NCBI GenBank assembly: GCA_002270565.1
Contig: NQMI01000008.1
Span: 314,807 to 378,806, forward strand
Direction: 5' to 3'
Source of the DNA: Stenocarpella maydis
Taxonomy: Eukaryota; Ascomycota; Sordariomycetes; Diaporthales; Diaporthaceae
DNA length: 64,000 nucleotides
Position numbers and translations under genes: made by a program
Notes under the pieces: generated by a model
The model's database searches: none
What the model saw: the letters and a program-made list of their open reading frames with translations, nothing else
Told to the model about the DNA's origin: nothing
Shown here: positions 33,367-45,500 of the stretch, in pieces
Layout: the number at the start of each line of letters is the position of its first letter
Position numbering within the stretch: the stretch's first letter is position 1

Positions 33367-34604
33367 TCAGACAGCGGATTCTTCAACCCTCCAGTCCGTC
33401 TTCACCGTGATGGCTCTCAGTTCCACGTTGGCGTGATGTTTATGTGTTCCACTACCATCAGCCGCAGCAGATGCCATCCCACCATATTGGGACTGTCCTG
33501 CCACGTGTAGTCGTCTCGTTGAGCCGTCGTCGTCCGGGAGTTCGGAAGAGTCCCCCGCCCAAGGAGCGTAGGAAGGTGTGAAGGAAGGTGCGATCTTGTC
33601 TTGGGTATTGCCTCTGGCGTAGCCGTTGGGCTTCTTTGTCGAGTTGTTTCGAGGTACTAATGGGCGGAGAAGCGGGATACATGCAGCGGTTACCAGCAGA
33701 CAGGGTTCCAGCGCACTGAACATGAGGGCGATAGCGCCGGAATATGGGAAGTCGTTCATGTCGATCTTGATAATCTCGGCGAGCCGGACGGCGCTTACAA
33801 TGCAGACTCTGTATCTTAATGTCTTAGCTGGTGCAGTGAGCAGAGGGAAAGCAGGTGTCGGTTACTTACGCAAGCCCGATGCCAAAAGTCACCATCAACC
33901 CAATCTTCTTGTACAGCTGTAGCGACAGGCCGTATATATAAGGCATGGGCAGAAGCATTAAAACCAGGTCGCTGAAGATGTTGAGCGCTCCGGTTACAGC
34001 CCACAACATCCTGACGTCGCCACAGGTCCCCATGACGGTGAATTTATCCCAATTGTACTGAACTGGCGAACATATGGTGAAGGCACCAATGAACAATACC
34101 ATGGCCCAGGCGACGACGAATAAGGCACAGGCCTGAGTAATAAGGACGAATTTCCCGACGGAGAAAATTTTGGAATACAAGACGAGGATGGAGAGTTTCG
34201 CCAACCCGAGACTGAGCGACCAGAAGATCACGACCACGGTCACGAGCTCCATGAGAAGGGTGAGAGATTCCGGCCCTCCCATGGCAAGGACCTCAGTGGT
34301 GTGGTATCCCATCCCCCCAACCACAGCGCAGGCGACTGCGAGTGCCTGGTACGCGACTGCCACAACCTGAGGAATTGAATTTCGTCAGAGGCTTCCCGTA
34401 GAGATATAGGAACGCCGTAGCGGGTAAGAAACTTACACATGCCAAGAGGATGAGCCAGTCGCTAAGATCATGAGTCCGAACCTTGAGTCTCGACCGCGCC
34501 ACCATTCGCAGAACAACGGCAATCGTCGGCAGCAATGAGAAAACAACTGCCCCGGCGATGATGGCCTTCTGGCTTTCGCGCTCAATAGGGAACACGTACA
34601 CCAT
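33367..34604 (-). CDS. SAT4/rhodopsin-like fungal seven-helix membrane protein
   Basis: Exons 34437-34604, 33870-34366 and 33367-33808 give 368 aa; introns of 70 and 61 nt have GTAAGT donors and the frames join cleanly (GIGLA then VCIVSAVRLAEI). Seven hydrophobic segments are visible, beginning AIIAGAVVFSLLPTIAVVLR. Typical signatures of the fungal rhodopsin-like domain follow: the GGMGYHT loop, SLGLAKLSILVLYSKIF, CSPVQYNWDKF and ALNIFSDLVLMLLPMPYIY. The C-terminal tail of about 90 residues is hydrophilic and Ser/Gly-rich and probably cytosolic. These proteins form one of the largest fungal membrane families; roles are mostly unknown, with some PTH11-like members in surface sensing. There is no retinal-binding lysine motif to suggest a true opsin. 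Confidence 0.85.
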
Positions 34605-35289
34605 GGCGGCAAGCCTATCCAGAACTCAGTGGTCAAGGTGCGTGTGTCGGTGGATGATAATCGGAAAGTGGTTCAGCCTTCGCGGCAACTGTTCAGTTGC
34701 GTTGGTGTTGACCCGGGCTGTTCAAGCGCGGAGAGATGGTATTAGATGGGCCGCGATTGTTATACGATCGATGGCCCACACTGCCCTGCGGTCTCGGGTA
34801 GATGCCCTGCGGTGGAATTCGGAGTGGATTCCGGGATTCCGGTAGTGGCATGCCTGCTGTGCCCTGCGGACAATTTCCATCTCGACGGCTCCTACCGAGG
34901 AAGCATTTTCCAGCTCAGGGCCGTGGCCACCACGCTATGCCGGCCAGGCGACAATGAATAAGCGCTAGAATAAATCCCTGTTTCAGAATACATATACAAC
35001 CTTGTACGCCGATCTCCACGCACGGTGGTGAGAGCGCATGTGGTAGCAAGACCAAGAGCACAGAGCACGCCTTAACATATTCCCGCCCAGGGTACATATT
35101 ACGCCTATTTATATAATAGCCATTCGTCTCTTAGCTTTATGAACCATAAATGAGCGGCATCATGAGAAAGCCCCTATGGGTTAGTGGAAATATATAAAAG
35201 AAGATAATCTGGGTTTATTTTAAAGTAATAAAGATAGCTAATTATTATAGAATATTATACCAAGATAAGAAGGAGTATATGCTAAGCCC

Positions 35290-35292
<3 letters not shown>

Positions 35293-35321
<29 letters not shown>
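35293..35321. repeat. (TA)n microsatellite
   Basis: About fourteen TA units without interruption. Confidence 0.85.
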
Positions 35322-35324
<3 letters not shown>

Positions 35325-36423
35325 AGTCCTCCTGTATAGTCAAAGTACTATTAATTTAGGACTAACGGGGATGCTCAGAGCTTCACTATACTATTAAAAC
35401 CACTGGTGCAATTTACACACTGACACCGGGCTCGTTGCCCTTCTGGCCCTAAGACTAACTTGGGTCTAGCCCCAACACTGCTGCGGGTTACAGAACTAGG
35501 GGTGTGTACACCTCCCCGGGGGCCCGAACTTCCAAATTTTGTTCTACACTAAATATCCTATTGGCAAGTCTGGAACCAACAAGCCACAACTTAAGCAATT
35601 CATCTGTAAAAGCAGATATTGGGTGGCGGAGCCCACATTTAAATCTTGGAACCCCGGGGGAGGTATGACAATCAGCCCACAGGAAGGCGCGGGGGGGGGG
35701 GTGTGCAAGCACCGCTCGTCCGGGGTCCGAGTGGCGACTGGTCATTTCCAAAGAATTGCCTGGCATGAATGTTTTCTCGAAATCGGGATATATTCATCGG
35801 CGTTGAAGATATAAAGCGTTGTGTCAAAATCTGCCTTTATAGCTCTACAGGCTCTGCACTCCGTATAGGCACCCACTGTAGTTCAGAGTCCTTTTTTTTC
35901 CTCTTTTCCTTATGGGATAGTAGTGACTCCATTGATGTGCGTTCCTGCGATACAGGCATTCTGAGTCGTGTATCAACCTCTCTCTTATCGACTCAGCCGT
36001 TGGCAGTTAAGATCGGCACCGCGTCAGCCCGCGCCATATGGCAGTCACTCCCGGAACACTTCCGCGCTGAGACTCGATCCAGCCCGTCGACTGCTCAGCT
36101 GAAAGCACGGACGAACAGGGTGCTGAACCTGAGCTTGGACAACAGGCCCCTGGCAGCTCTGACATGAGAACTCGATCAAATCATCCGTAGCAAGCGAGCT
36201 GGGCCGTGATATTTGCCCTGCGGCAACACATTCCGAGGATGTCACCTGCTGGGGCACGGCAGCAGATAAACAAATTTTGTGTCTTTAATAAATATAAGGG
36301 TAATGTAACTAGTACTTATTAAGGTTTTGATAAGATTGGCTTTTCTAATATAAGTTATACCCTTTCTTTTTATATTAGTCTTGTACTAAACTCCTTATCT
36401 AAACATTTAATATCTTGTAATGT

Positions 36424-36492
36424 ATATCTGTATCTATATCTGTATCTATATCTATATCTATATCTATATCTATATCTATATCTATATCTATA
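36424..36492. repeat. (CTATAT)n hexanucleotide repeat
   Basis: About eleven units, the first few with TGTATC variants. Confidence 0.85.
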
Positions 36493-37020
36493 ACTATTTA
36501 TATATATACATGCATGATAAAAAGTTGAAACTTAACTTATTAAAATTTAATCTTAATACTATGATGTATAATACAAGTCTTGATTAATACATTTATATTA
36601 GTTATACTTGTAAATGGATCTTCAATATTAAATACGGACCTTTCTACTTAGAGTTGCTTTTCCTAATATATTCGGCAGCCTGCAATGTAGTGGGTTCAGA
36701 AATACTAGCAGAAAATGTGCAATAAATACATTTAAGATCCCCACAGGGGTATGGACCGAGAGGGCCAAACCAGAGAGGTGGGGGGGGGGCATATGTGGCC
36801 AGGCGCGACATCGTCACATGGGCCAAAGCTGACCTCGCATGATTGCCCTGCTGTAGTGTCCACCGGGCGTACCACTTTATCTGTTTATTTATACCGGAGG
36901 GCACGGGGGGGCCGCCACGTCCCTCACGGCCCGACCTGCACTGATGCTTGATCAACAACGCCCTCGACCCACCCAGCCATCCCACACGCCGCGCGCCAAG
37001 AAACCACCAAGACGATAACA

Positions 37021-37452
37021 TGACTTTCGGCGTGCTGGGCCGCCGGGCGAGCGCGGTGGCCTGCGGCGCGACGGACCCCGGCGCGGTCGAGGCCGTCTTC
37101 AGGCACGCCGCGGACGCGTGCGGGCGCGGCGGCGGCGGCTCGTTCGTCGCCCTCGTCACCAGCGCCGTGGGCCGCACCGTGCCGTGCGACGCGCTCTCGG
37201 CCGCGCCCAAGGCCGCCGTGGCCATGATGGTGCGCCAGCTCGCCGCCGAGGAGGGCGCCCACGGCATCCGCGCCAACGCCGTGGGGCCCGGCATGGTGCT
37301 GCCCATGATGGACACGCCCGGCGCGCGCGCTGCTGGAGGGCGCTGGGGCGAGGCCTCGCAGATCGCCGAGGCCCGTCGCCTTCCTGGCCTCGTCCGGGGC
37401 GTCCTACATCGCCGGCCAGATCGTGATGGTGGACGGCGGCCTCGCCGCCTAG
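37021..37452 (+). pseudogene. short-chain dehydrogenase (SDR) remnant, GC-rich, frameshifted
   Basis: The C-terminal half of an SDR is clear: SAAPKAAVAMMVRQLAAEEG, HGIRANAVGPGMV, GEASQIAEA, then in another frame VAFLASSGASYIAGQIVMVD with GGLAA and a stop. One extra C at about 37373 separates the two frames. The coenzyme-binding TGxxxGxG and NNAG motifs are absent, and the catalytic YxxxK is replaced by LSAAPK, so it could not work even if the frame were repaired. SDR enzymes reduce or oxidise carbonyl/hydroxyl groups with NAD(P). The piece is far richer in G+C than the AT-rich DNA a few hundred bases away, so it may have arrived by transfer or escaped RIP. Confidence 0.75.
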
Positions 37453-39375
37453 CCCAGGCGGGCCCGGCGCGGGTGCCGGCTTTGCGCGAGGCTTCTATAG
37501 ATGCTCAAGTACTTGTCACACGATGAAGACCACTGTGCTATTCGGACAAGAGTGTGCCGGCACACCCTGCATGGTACCCAGGTGGTGTGAACTATCAGCC
37601 GCAGCCTGGATCTGACCACTGGTATTGCTCGTTGTCTCGAGAGGACCGGACATGATGCGCGTCAGTGCTCTCCCACACCAAGCACACTCGCTACCTGGGT
37701 AAGCTGGGCGAAGAAGCCAGCAATGTCTGAGCCCAACAGGCAGCTCCGCAGCCGGCCCCACCAACCTTGGCCTGTCTGGTACCCAACGAGGTCGACGAGC
37801 TGCATGGAGGGAGTGCCAGCAGCCTTCGTTTAAATTTACGCTGGTTTCAATCCGACCATCCAAGCCCACAATTAGTGGATCACGGGCGGCATCATCGGCT
37901 GGGGTCTTGCAGCTGAAGGGGCCACCTGAGCATCTCGGAGCACCGGGAGTGCGGCAACATGTGGTCCGCCCATCATCCTGTACAAGAATCTCTAGGGGGG
38001 ACCCGTTCTGCCCAGTTTCTTGCTTTGTCAAGGAGGCGCCCAGGGACACGAGCATGCGCGGCTGGAACAACCCGAAGCACTTGCCAGTATTACCCTAGGC
38101 CTCTGGAGAATACAGGCCCTATGGGGGGAGGTGGGCACTGCCATCCCCACCGGAGACGGGGCCGCTCGCGCCCAGCAGGAACTGGGCCAGCGAGGACATC
38201 TGGTACCGCTCCCTGCTCGGCAGCGCTGGCCCCTCACCCGAGGCTGACTTGTTCGCCTCTGGCGCCCGCCTGGGATGGGCTGGCGCATCGCCTTCACCTG
38301 TGGCTGGCCTTTCAGTCTTCAATGTTGCGCTCTTCTGGTTCACGCTGCCGCCACCCAGTCGGGCGCGTACAGTCCCAGGACGTTCCTGGCGGGTATTGGG
38401 GCCAACATCAACTGTGGTATGCGAGCATGGCTCGTCAAATCTGTTGGCGCTGAGGTGGAAGCACGCCCTGCTCTTTTTGTTAGAGCCTAGCTGATGTGAC
38501 CTCAAGAGTGACTGTTCTGGAGATATTGCCGCCGTACCGTATGAAGATACACTCAACTGGTCTGCTGCCCTTCTCTGGACAGGATCCATCTATGTCCTGC
38601 ATGCAGACCTGTCAGTTTCAGTTGGCACAGTCTGTATTGATCAGTCCGAGGTTTCCTGGCCTCTTCACTTTTGGTAAAAGGCGGTGGCAAAACCAGAAAG
38701 AACGCAGACTTCGTCCCAGAACTCGTCATCTTCAACGAGGTCCCATGGGTACATCATGAGTAGAGGCCTGTATACTACTTTGCTCCAGTAGCTCACAGTC
38801 CTTGTCTGACCGTCGAAGTGGAGTGCTCTTGCCGTACATAGGGCTTTGACATGACCTCTTTCGTCAGGCATGGCGTGCCGGAAATGGTAACTCCCCTCAC
38901 TGCCCCAAAATGACTATATTAACACGAACTTTAGAAGGCGACAGTCTCAGTCACACAAAACTAACTGCATGTTAATACCAAGGCGCAGGCAGAGATTATT
39001 GAATCAAGTGCAACAATACCGAATATGATTCAAGTTATTTATCTAAAATGTTTGAAGATAAATATAGCTGTCAGGAGATTTTAGAAAACGCCATCAATGG
39101 TCTGGCCGTTCAGCCTGATATATCATATCATTTACTAATGCAGCGGGTATTAAAAAGCCAACAACCAGTTATAACATTTCTTAGTTGATGTGTGGTGATA
39201 GAATGTACCATAAACTCATTGGTTGATAGGGTAAGCCTGAAGGAAAAGAGACAGAGAGACATCAACTGATAATGTAAGGACAACATATTTAGTTGTCACT
39301 TCCCTCATATGCCACGTATGCTATTCGAGTTTCCCAGCTATCCTGCCCCCCCCCCCCCAATCTTCTGTAGGAAGG
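37453..39375. other. intergenic, decayed sequence, ends at assembly gap
   Basis: No intact gene is seen. The minus-strand frame at about 38665-38905 (around 80 codons, with YPWDLVEDDEFWDEV) looks protein-like but has no recognisable family and stops on both sides. From about 38900 the DNA is AT-rich and ends in a 14-nt C run just before the N. Confidence 0.4.
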
Positions 39376-39376
39376 N
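39376..39376. other. assembly gap (single N)
   Basis: One N of unknown true length. The base to its right is the first base of the 690-bp duplicated segment. Confidence 0.95.
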
Positions 39377-40066
39377 GTCCCAATGCCTCTCGTCATCACA
39401 TCTTCCATTTCATCTCTGCTGCAAATTCGGTATTCAGGCAAAATAGACCCCAAGTTCCCCGGAGACTGCCGGCAACACACCCCCCATGTGCGTCCGGTTT
39501 GTGGGCGGGTAAGCGGACCGGCGAGAGGCGGAGCGCCTGAATAGTTCTGGAACATGTCCTGCCTGCCTGCCTGCCTGCCCACTCAACTCACCCACTGGCT
39601 CGCTCACTATTATAATATTACTCGCCTCAAAGCGAAAGAAAAGAAAGGAATAAAGACAAGACACAGCCCCGGCAATCTGCCCGCCCTCCCTGCCAGTATG
39701 ACAGCCCGCAGGCCACAGGCTTCCAGCCAGAAGAGAAAAAAAAGTAATGATAGCCCCCGTCGCCCCCCCTCCCAGCACTTGTCTAAGACACACGAGGACC
39801 TGATGCTTCTTTTTCTCTCTTCTTCTTCCACTCCTTGTCGGTACGCACGGCCGGTGGCACATGGGGTAAAACCAGGCTGTGACGCCCACGCGGCACGGGA
39901 TAAGCAATCAATCGACACGCGGCCGGGCCCCATCGCCGCGGCCGCTGCAGCGCGGGCGAAAAGCAGCCCCCGGGCGGCCCCCCCGCCGCCCTGTTTCCAC
40001 GTGTCGGAGGTCCAGCCCTGGTCGTCCAAAAATATAGGGAGGTCGTTGGCACAGGTAGTATATACT
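39377..40066. repeat. 690-bp direct repeat, copy 1 (contig left end)
   Basis: Read base by base, this matches 55098-55787 at a constant offset of 15721 with no difference seen. It contains a CTGC repeat (CCTGCCTGCCTGCCTGCC) and purine- and pyrimidine-rich tracts, but no supported gene. Its left edge is exactly the N. Confidence 0.95.
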
Positions 40067-40273
40067 TGGGGCCACAGATGGGTGTCTGCGATCACTTGAT
40101 CGGCTTGGGGTAGGGGGATGCGCATCCCAACCTCCGCATCATGAGAGTGGTGATACATCATCGGTCGGTCCATGCGCGGTTCTCGACAAAGACGCTTTCG
40201 TCAGGCCGGCGCTTCCCTCCGTCCAGACTGCCTCACAACGCCCCCGCCATCAAGACTCTTTCCCCAGGGCTGC

Positions 40274-40317
40274 ATTTCCCTGCTGCTGCTGCTGCTGCTG
40301 GTGCTACTGGTGCTGCT
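40274..40317. repeat. (CTG)n trinucleotide repeat
   Basis: Seven pure CTG units followed by GTG/CTA variants. Confidence 0.8.
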
Positions 40318-43300
40318 GGTCGCTGCAAGGGCGGACACCCAGATCACCCGGGACGGGGCGCCAGAGACAAGGACGCAAGGCCAGGCACGCGCCGGGTGCG
40401 GTGAAAATACATGAATTGGGGGGTAAGACATGGGGTTGGAAGCAGGTTGGTCAGTCAGTCACCACCCATGTGCATACATAGTGTAGTGTAGATGTAATCA
40501 AAGGAGGGTCTGCGCCAAAGAGTGGGGACTACCATCCACCCGGCGCCAAATCACCTTCCAGGCGTCCGCGTTTGCCGATTTGATTGGCTGGCTGTGTCCA
40601 CTGTGTCTCGCTGAAGAACATGACGAAAATGACACTGGAGAACGGATGCCCCATCTGACTTGCTTCGGTGTGAAGGTAAGTTTAGACGGGGCGATGGAAT
40701 CAGGTGCTTTGCAAGGGAGTTGTGGGGATGGAGCCGAGACGTCGTCAAACACAAAACAGGTAACGACGGCAAAGCGGGTTGGGAATAGTAGCGAAGAGTC
40801 CCTTCAGCCAAGAGTGTGACCCATCAATCGGGCGCTACCAGGCAAAATGGGGCATCACTCCATGACCTGGTTAGGATTTGGCCCGGGGGTGCATCTTTGA
40901 TCTGTGCGCTTTTGGCAGGTGAAGTCCCAAAGAAGTTCGCTCTCACGGCGGCCATTGGCGAGCCTTGTCCAAGACGGTGGGTTCAAAGCTGAGCTGTGAT
41001 TGATGCATCGTGACACTGGACCGCTAGGGACGGTCCGCACTGTGGTCGTAAACCCGGCCAGTAAGCATCCGAGGAAGGGTAATGAGACGACAAGGCTGAA
41101 GTTGCATAACAATAAACAAGAGACGACATATGAGGTGTGGGATATTATTTGGGAAGAATCGTGAGATTGCCGAAATGTGACGCTGTAATTTGAGCAACCC
41201 AAGCCACGCCACAGGGTTGTTCGTAAGGGCACCCGTCGCCAATGCCGTTATTGTCTGTGTCTCACACACCAAGCAAGTGACGGCAGCCAGGCAGCCAGGT
41301 CACTTTGGTCGAGGCAGGTAGGTAGGGCCTGCATGTTGCGACATCATGCTGCCCAGGAATGAGTGTCAATGAGCGATTACCGCCCGGCGGTACACAGAGT
41401 TCATGCCCGACCCAGAAGTTGGTCGAAAGTCGGGGGGCGGTCGCACCATCACCGCTCTCACGCCGTTCTGGTCCCTCACTGGCTGTCGGGCCCGAGTTTC
41501 TGACCAACCCCGAGGGGCCCGCTCAGGTGCTTTGTATGCCGCGGACGCCGCCAGTTGGCCAGAAAATGAGAAGCAATTTCCAGCCAGTCAGAGGGCCGAA
41601 TGAATCCTGTCCAACCAGAAAAACGATGCTTGGGCGGGGGCGGGCGAGGCTGCAGGTGTCACTGTAGGTCTCGTTGTTGTCGGCGATCACTGATGGGTAA
41701 ATCCCTGCTGCCTCGCGCTCCAAGGGTCGCACAGCAGCCGCCGACAAAAGTCCCCCGCCCACCTGCAAGGCTCATGTCGCGGAGTGGTACTGTAGCACGG
41801 ATCTGCCAGATTGCGCCCGCTGACAGATGGCTGAGTGATGCGGCCTATTGAAGACAGAATGACCGCATCGGTCTCCGGCCTCCGAGCTTGCGCCGCCCCT
41901 TCTTGTCTCGTCTCGTCGTGGGGTCAGCCCCAGCTTCGTCATTCAGGGTCGACATGGGAGCCACGGCAGATCATGGTCCATCCAAAGCATCTTTGGCACT
42001 CAGTCCATGCCGATGATGGTCTGAGAGCTCGGGGAAGGCACCCGGTCACATCAGGTTGGCCAAGGGGATCGCGCACAGAAGCTATCCAGACTGCCCCAGA
42101 CCCGCGTGGTTTGGGTTTCGGTGACTCAGCGGATCGGGACCCAGGTGCCTCGTGTTCGAGCCCTTCCGATCGCCCGTGACGTGCCGCCGCTGCCTCGATG
42201 GCCGAGGAGGAAATAGTTGCAGCGTTTCATGCTCCGTATGTTGCACTGTATATCAGCCATCAATGCCGGATGATTCGAGGCCTCCAGGGCTGGCGGGCCT
42301 GCAATGCGCGAGCCAGGATGTGCGGATTGTGGATACACAGTACCGACCGGACCAAGCAGTTCCAGAAAGAAGAAGGGGGTGCACAACGCGTGTCATACTG
42401 ATTAGCAGTCCACTCAGTAGTGTACACTACGGTGCGGGTTAGTGCCCTTCTGATGAGGCGGCTCGATGCAGCCCCTGACACGGCAGCACGGCTCGCGTGC
42501 GCCTGAGCCGAGCAACAACAAAAGACGTCAGACCTTGGTATCAAGTCGCCTTCCAATGCGCCTATACTGTAGACCGCTACTAGATGAGATGCCCCAAAAG
42601 GGAGACATGGCAGATGTGGTCTCACCGACATTTCACAACTGTAACAAGGCGGACCTGAGCGGCGATACGATTTCTTCGGGCTGGGGCTGCGTCACCAGCT
42701 CGACGCGGCCTGGAGGACGAGGGTCCTACTGGGTTTAGAGTTGACTGGACGAATAGAGAGACAGGCATGTCGGATAGTAGCGGCGGAGGTCTATTCTCAA
42801 AACCTGGAGATCCCCAAAGAATCGACCGAGGCGATGGATGACAGGTGCCATTCGTCTCTGCCCGAAATAGCCCGGTCGATGCACACGATGTATGTGGCGT
42901 GAGATGTTGATTTAGGTGTGCTTGCTGATCGTGGGGGGGATAGGTGTATATCACGCTGCTGCGCACACCTTTCTCACACCCACCCACACTGATTAGACGC
43001 ACACCACGCGTACTCGGTGTTTCTAACCCCGGAGCCTATAAGTTCCTGGTTTCCGGACTGGCAGGTCGTTTCAAGCGTCGGCGGTTTTTATGACCGGAGC
43101 CTGCGCGGGTGGCCATTCCCGACATGATGCAGGCCGGGCACAGTGTGTACGAGGATGAAGAGCTTGACATGTGGCGAGAGCTGTGCTTGGCGCCTCGGCA
43201 CCGCGGGCTAGTCTTTAACAGGGCTGGACAGGAGCTGAACAGAGCAAAGCATGAGAAGCCCTGCGCCTCTGTCGAACAGACAGACCTACTGAGACGCAGC

Positions 43301-45465
43301 ACCGGCAGAGTCGCTGGGCTGGCGGGATGGAAATCATGTCGTGCTCTTCCCTGGGAATCTCGATGCAGGGAGGCCCAGCGTGCGACGGTCTCGGGCCGCG
43401 GCTGACAGGTTGGTTTGTCAAGGCGTCTGAATGAATACTGTAGCTCGATAGTATCGAGGGAGAGTCAGGTAGGGTTGGGTTAGCGGGGAGAAGAGGACTG
43501 GCATTGACCCGAAAGAAAGCTTGTGATACCGATAAGCACAGCTAGGAACATGTTGTCAGATGGAGCCGAGGCGACGGGAGAGGATTACACGGATGTGTCG
43601 TGATGGTTATACTCCTCGTTGAGGCTTGTTGGTCAGTCAGTCAGTCAGTCGGTAGGTCGGTCCATCACTCAAATCCGTCTGGCAGTTGAGGCTGGCAGGT
43701 AACTGTGGTGGTGGGGAGCCATGCTTTCACCAAAAGCGGAAGCTGATCCATGAAAGCCCAAAAAGAACGAAAAGAAAAAGGAAAAAGAAAAGGCTGAATG
43801 TTGCTTGACGAACTGGGCGCGCCGTGCAGAAGTTGGTCAAGCACCGTGCGAGAAATAGTTCGGACGACGTGAAAAAAAACTTAAATCAATGAGAAAAATC
43901 CGAAAACGAGGGGTAGGGCCGGCGCAGGCACATTTCGTCACTTTGAGGACGGATGAGGAGAAGGTCGTCAACTTGGATCTGGACCCGGACTTGGCCGTGG
44001 ACGTGGACCTGAACATGGGGCCTGGATATTGAAACTGAGGCGGCAATCAAGGCATTGGATGGCCCTGGCTTGGATGCCTGGCCTGGCCTGGCCTGAGCGG
44101 GCTGGTATGTGTTGTTGTGCTGCGTTGGTTCGTGTGTGTTGCGTTTCTGCTGACTGCATCCGGCCCAGCTGCTACTGTGACCGGAAGGAAGCCTGCTTGT
44201 TACCTCCGTGTCTGCATCTGCGTCTGGTGTGCGTGCATCTCGAGGGCAGGATTTAACGTGGGGCAGGCTTGGATTAAGCTGAGGCGCAGAAAGAGAGGAT
44301 CGAGCATATCATTCATGGTCTCGTATCATATCATACTGGCTGAAAAAAAAATGAAAAAAATTGCATGAATGCCCAGGTCAGTACGGAGTACAGAGCACTA
44401 GCAGTCGAGGAAGCACAGTTCCTTCCCTCGCCCAGCACCTTCCAGCCATCACCACCGATGATCGGCTGCCCTTGCCAGGACTGTACTGTACACAGTAGGC
44501 CAGAACCCTGCGACACCACGTTAGGACCTGCCACCCACCAGCCCCTCCACCCTGCACTGCCTGCCTCGTAGCTCCTCCCCTCCGAGAAGGGAAGGGAAGG
44601 GAAAGGACCTCACACTGTCTTGAGGGAGGGGGAACGGAGGTTGCTGGACTGGGTGAGGGGCACTTGATTACAGGCAGGAACCATAACATGAGATAAAGTA
44701 CCCTCCCTGCCTGACCTAGGTACGAGAGTACATGCTGCACACACCTCGAGATACGTACCTCGCACCGGCAGCTCCCTCCCCATCCAGGTAGATACTTACT
44801 GTACATAGTATGTGCACACGGCAGTGCTGTTCCTGCCCCTTCCCTCCTTTCCCTTTCTTCGCTTGGGACTTTTAGTTGGGCTACTCGAGTCCGTTTCTAT
44901 GTACCTAGCTTCGCGTACTTATGACACCGGCTCCTGGACCTGCTCCTACTCCTACTCCTACTCTGGACCTGGACCTGGCAATTGGGCCTTGCCCTGGACT
45001 GGACTGGCAGGAAGGACCCCACTCGAAAGCTGATTTGGGCCATTCACACCCTCGGATAAAGAAAGCTGTTCCCGCCCTTCCTCGAATCATCTTGCAGTCC
45101 CGGTCATCGACCTTTTGGCCTCTTCCCCTCCCACTCCAGCCGCAGCCCAATCCCTCAACAGCTTTCCTAGCCAATCCGCCCGTTTCCGCCCAATCCCCAG
45201 CAGCAGGAGCCAGCCCTCGCCCTCGCCCTCGACCCCTCCATCCTCCTCCACTTTCCTGCCATCCTCCGACTTGGACCAATTGCTGGCTTGTTCGCCTTTG
45301 GGTTTTGCAACACCAATCATTCAACACGCTTTCGACCTCAATCCTGTCCAATCTAATCCAAGTCCATCCAGTCCAGTCCAGTGCAGTTCCATGCCTTGCC
45401 TGCCCAGGCCAAGCCCGTTTGTTTGATACATACAGCCGAATTGGTTCCATCACGGCGCCGTCGCA

Positions 45466-45500
45466 AATCGCATCGCATCGCATCGCATCGCATCGCATCG
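45466..45500. repeat. (GCATC)n pentanucleotide repeat
   Basis: Seven tandem units of ATCGC/GCATC. Confidence 0.85.

Larger units (their letters stand above)
34605..37020. other. AT-rich, repeat-bearing intergenic region
   Basis: It contains AT-rich patches (about 35100-35400 and 36260-36720), two microsatellites and G runs near 35691 and 36781. Pieces near 35340-35530 look like possible LTR edge sequence but I could not pair them. No intact gene is seen. The composition suits RIP-altered repeats. Confidence 0.45.

Noticed and set aside
35340..35540. Possible LTR edge sequence (TGTTGGGG start on the minus strand)
   Set aside because: No second LTR, primer-binding site or gag/pol remnant could be found by eye.
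36644..37315. 223-aa minus-strand frame over the SDR region
   Set aside because: Antisense shadow of GC-rich sequence; the plus strand carries the SDR motifs.
38119..38589. Frames of 156 aa (-) and 71-81 aa (+)
   Set aside because: No recognisable domain or splice structure, several competing frames.
39434..40173. Long frames within the 690-bp repeat (157-187 aa)
   Set aside because: Open on both strands, with no motif; probably a result of base composition. They do not show that the repeat is a gene or transposon.
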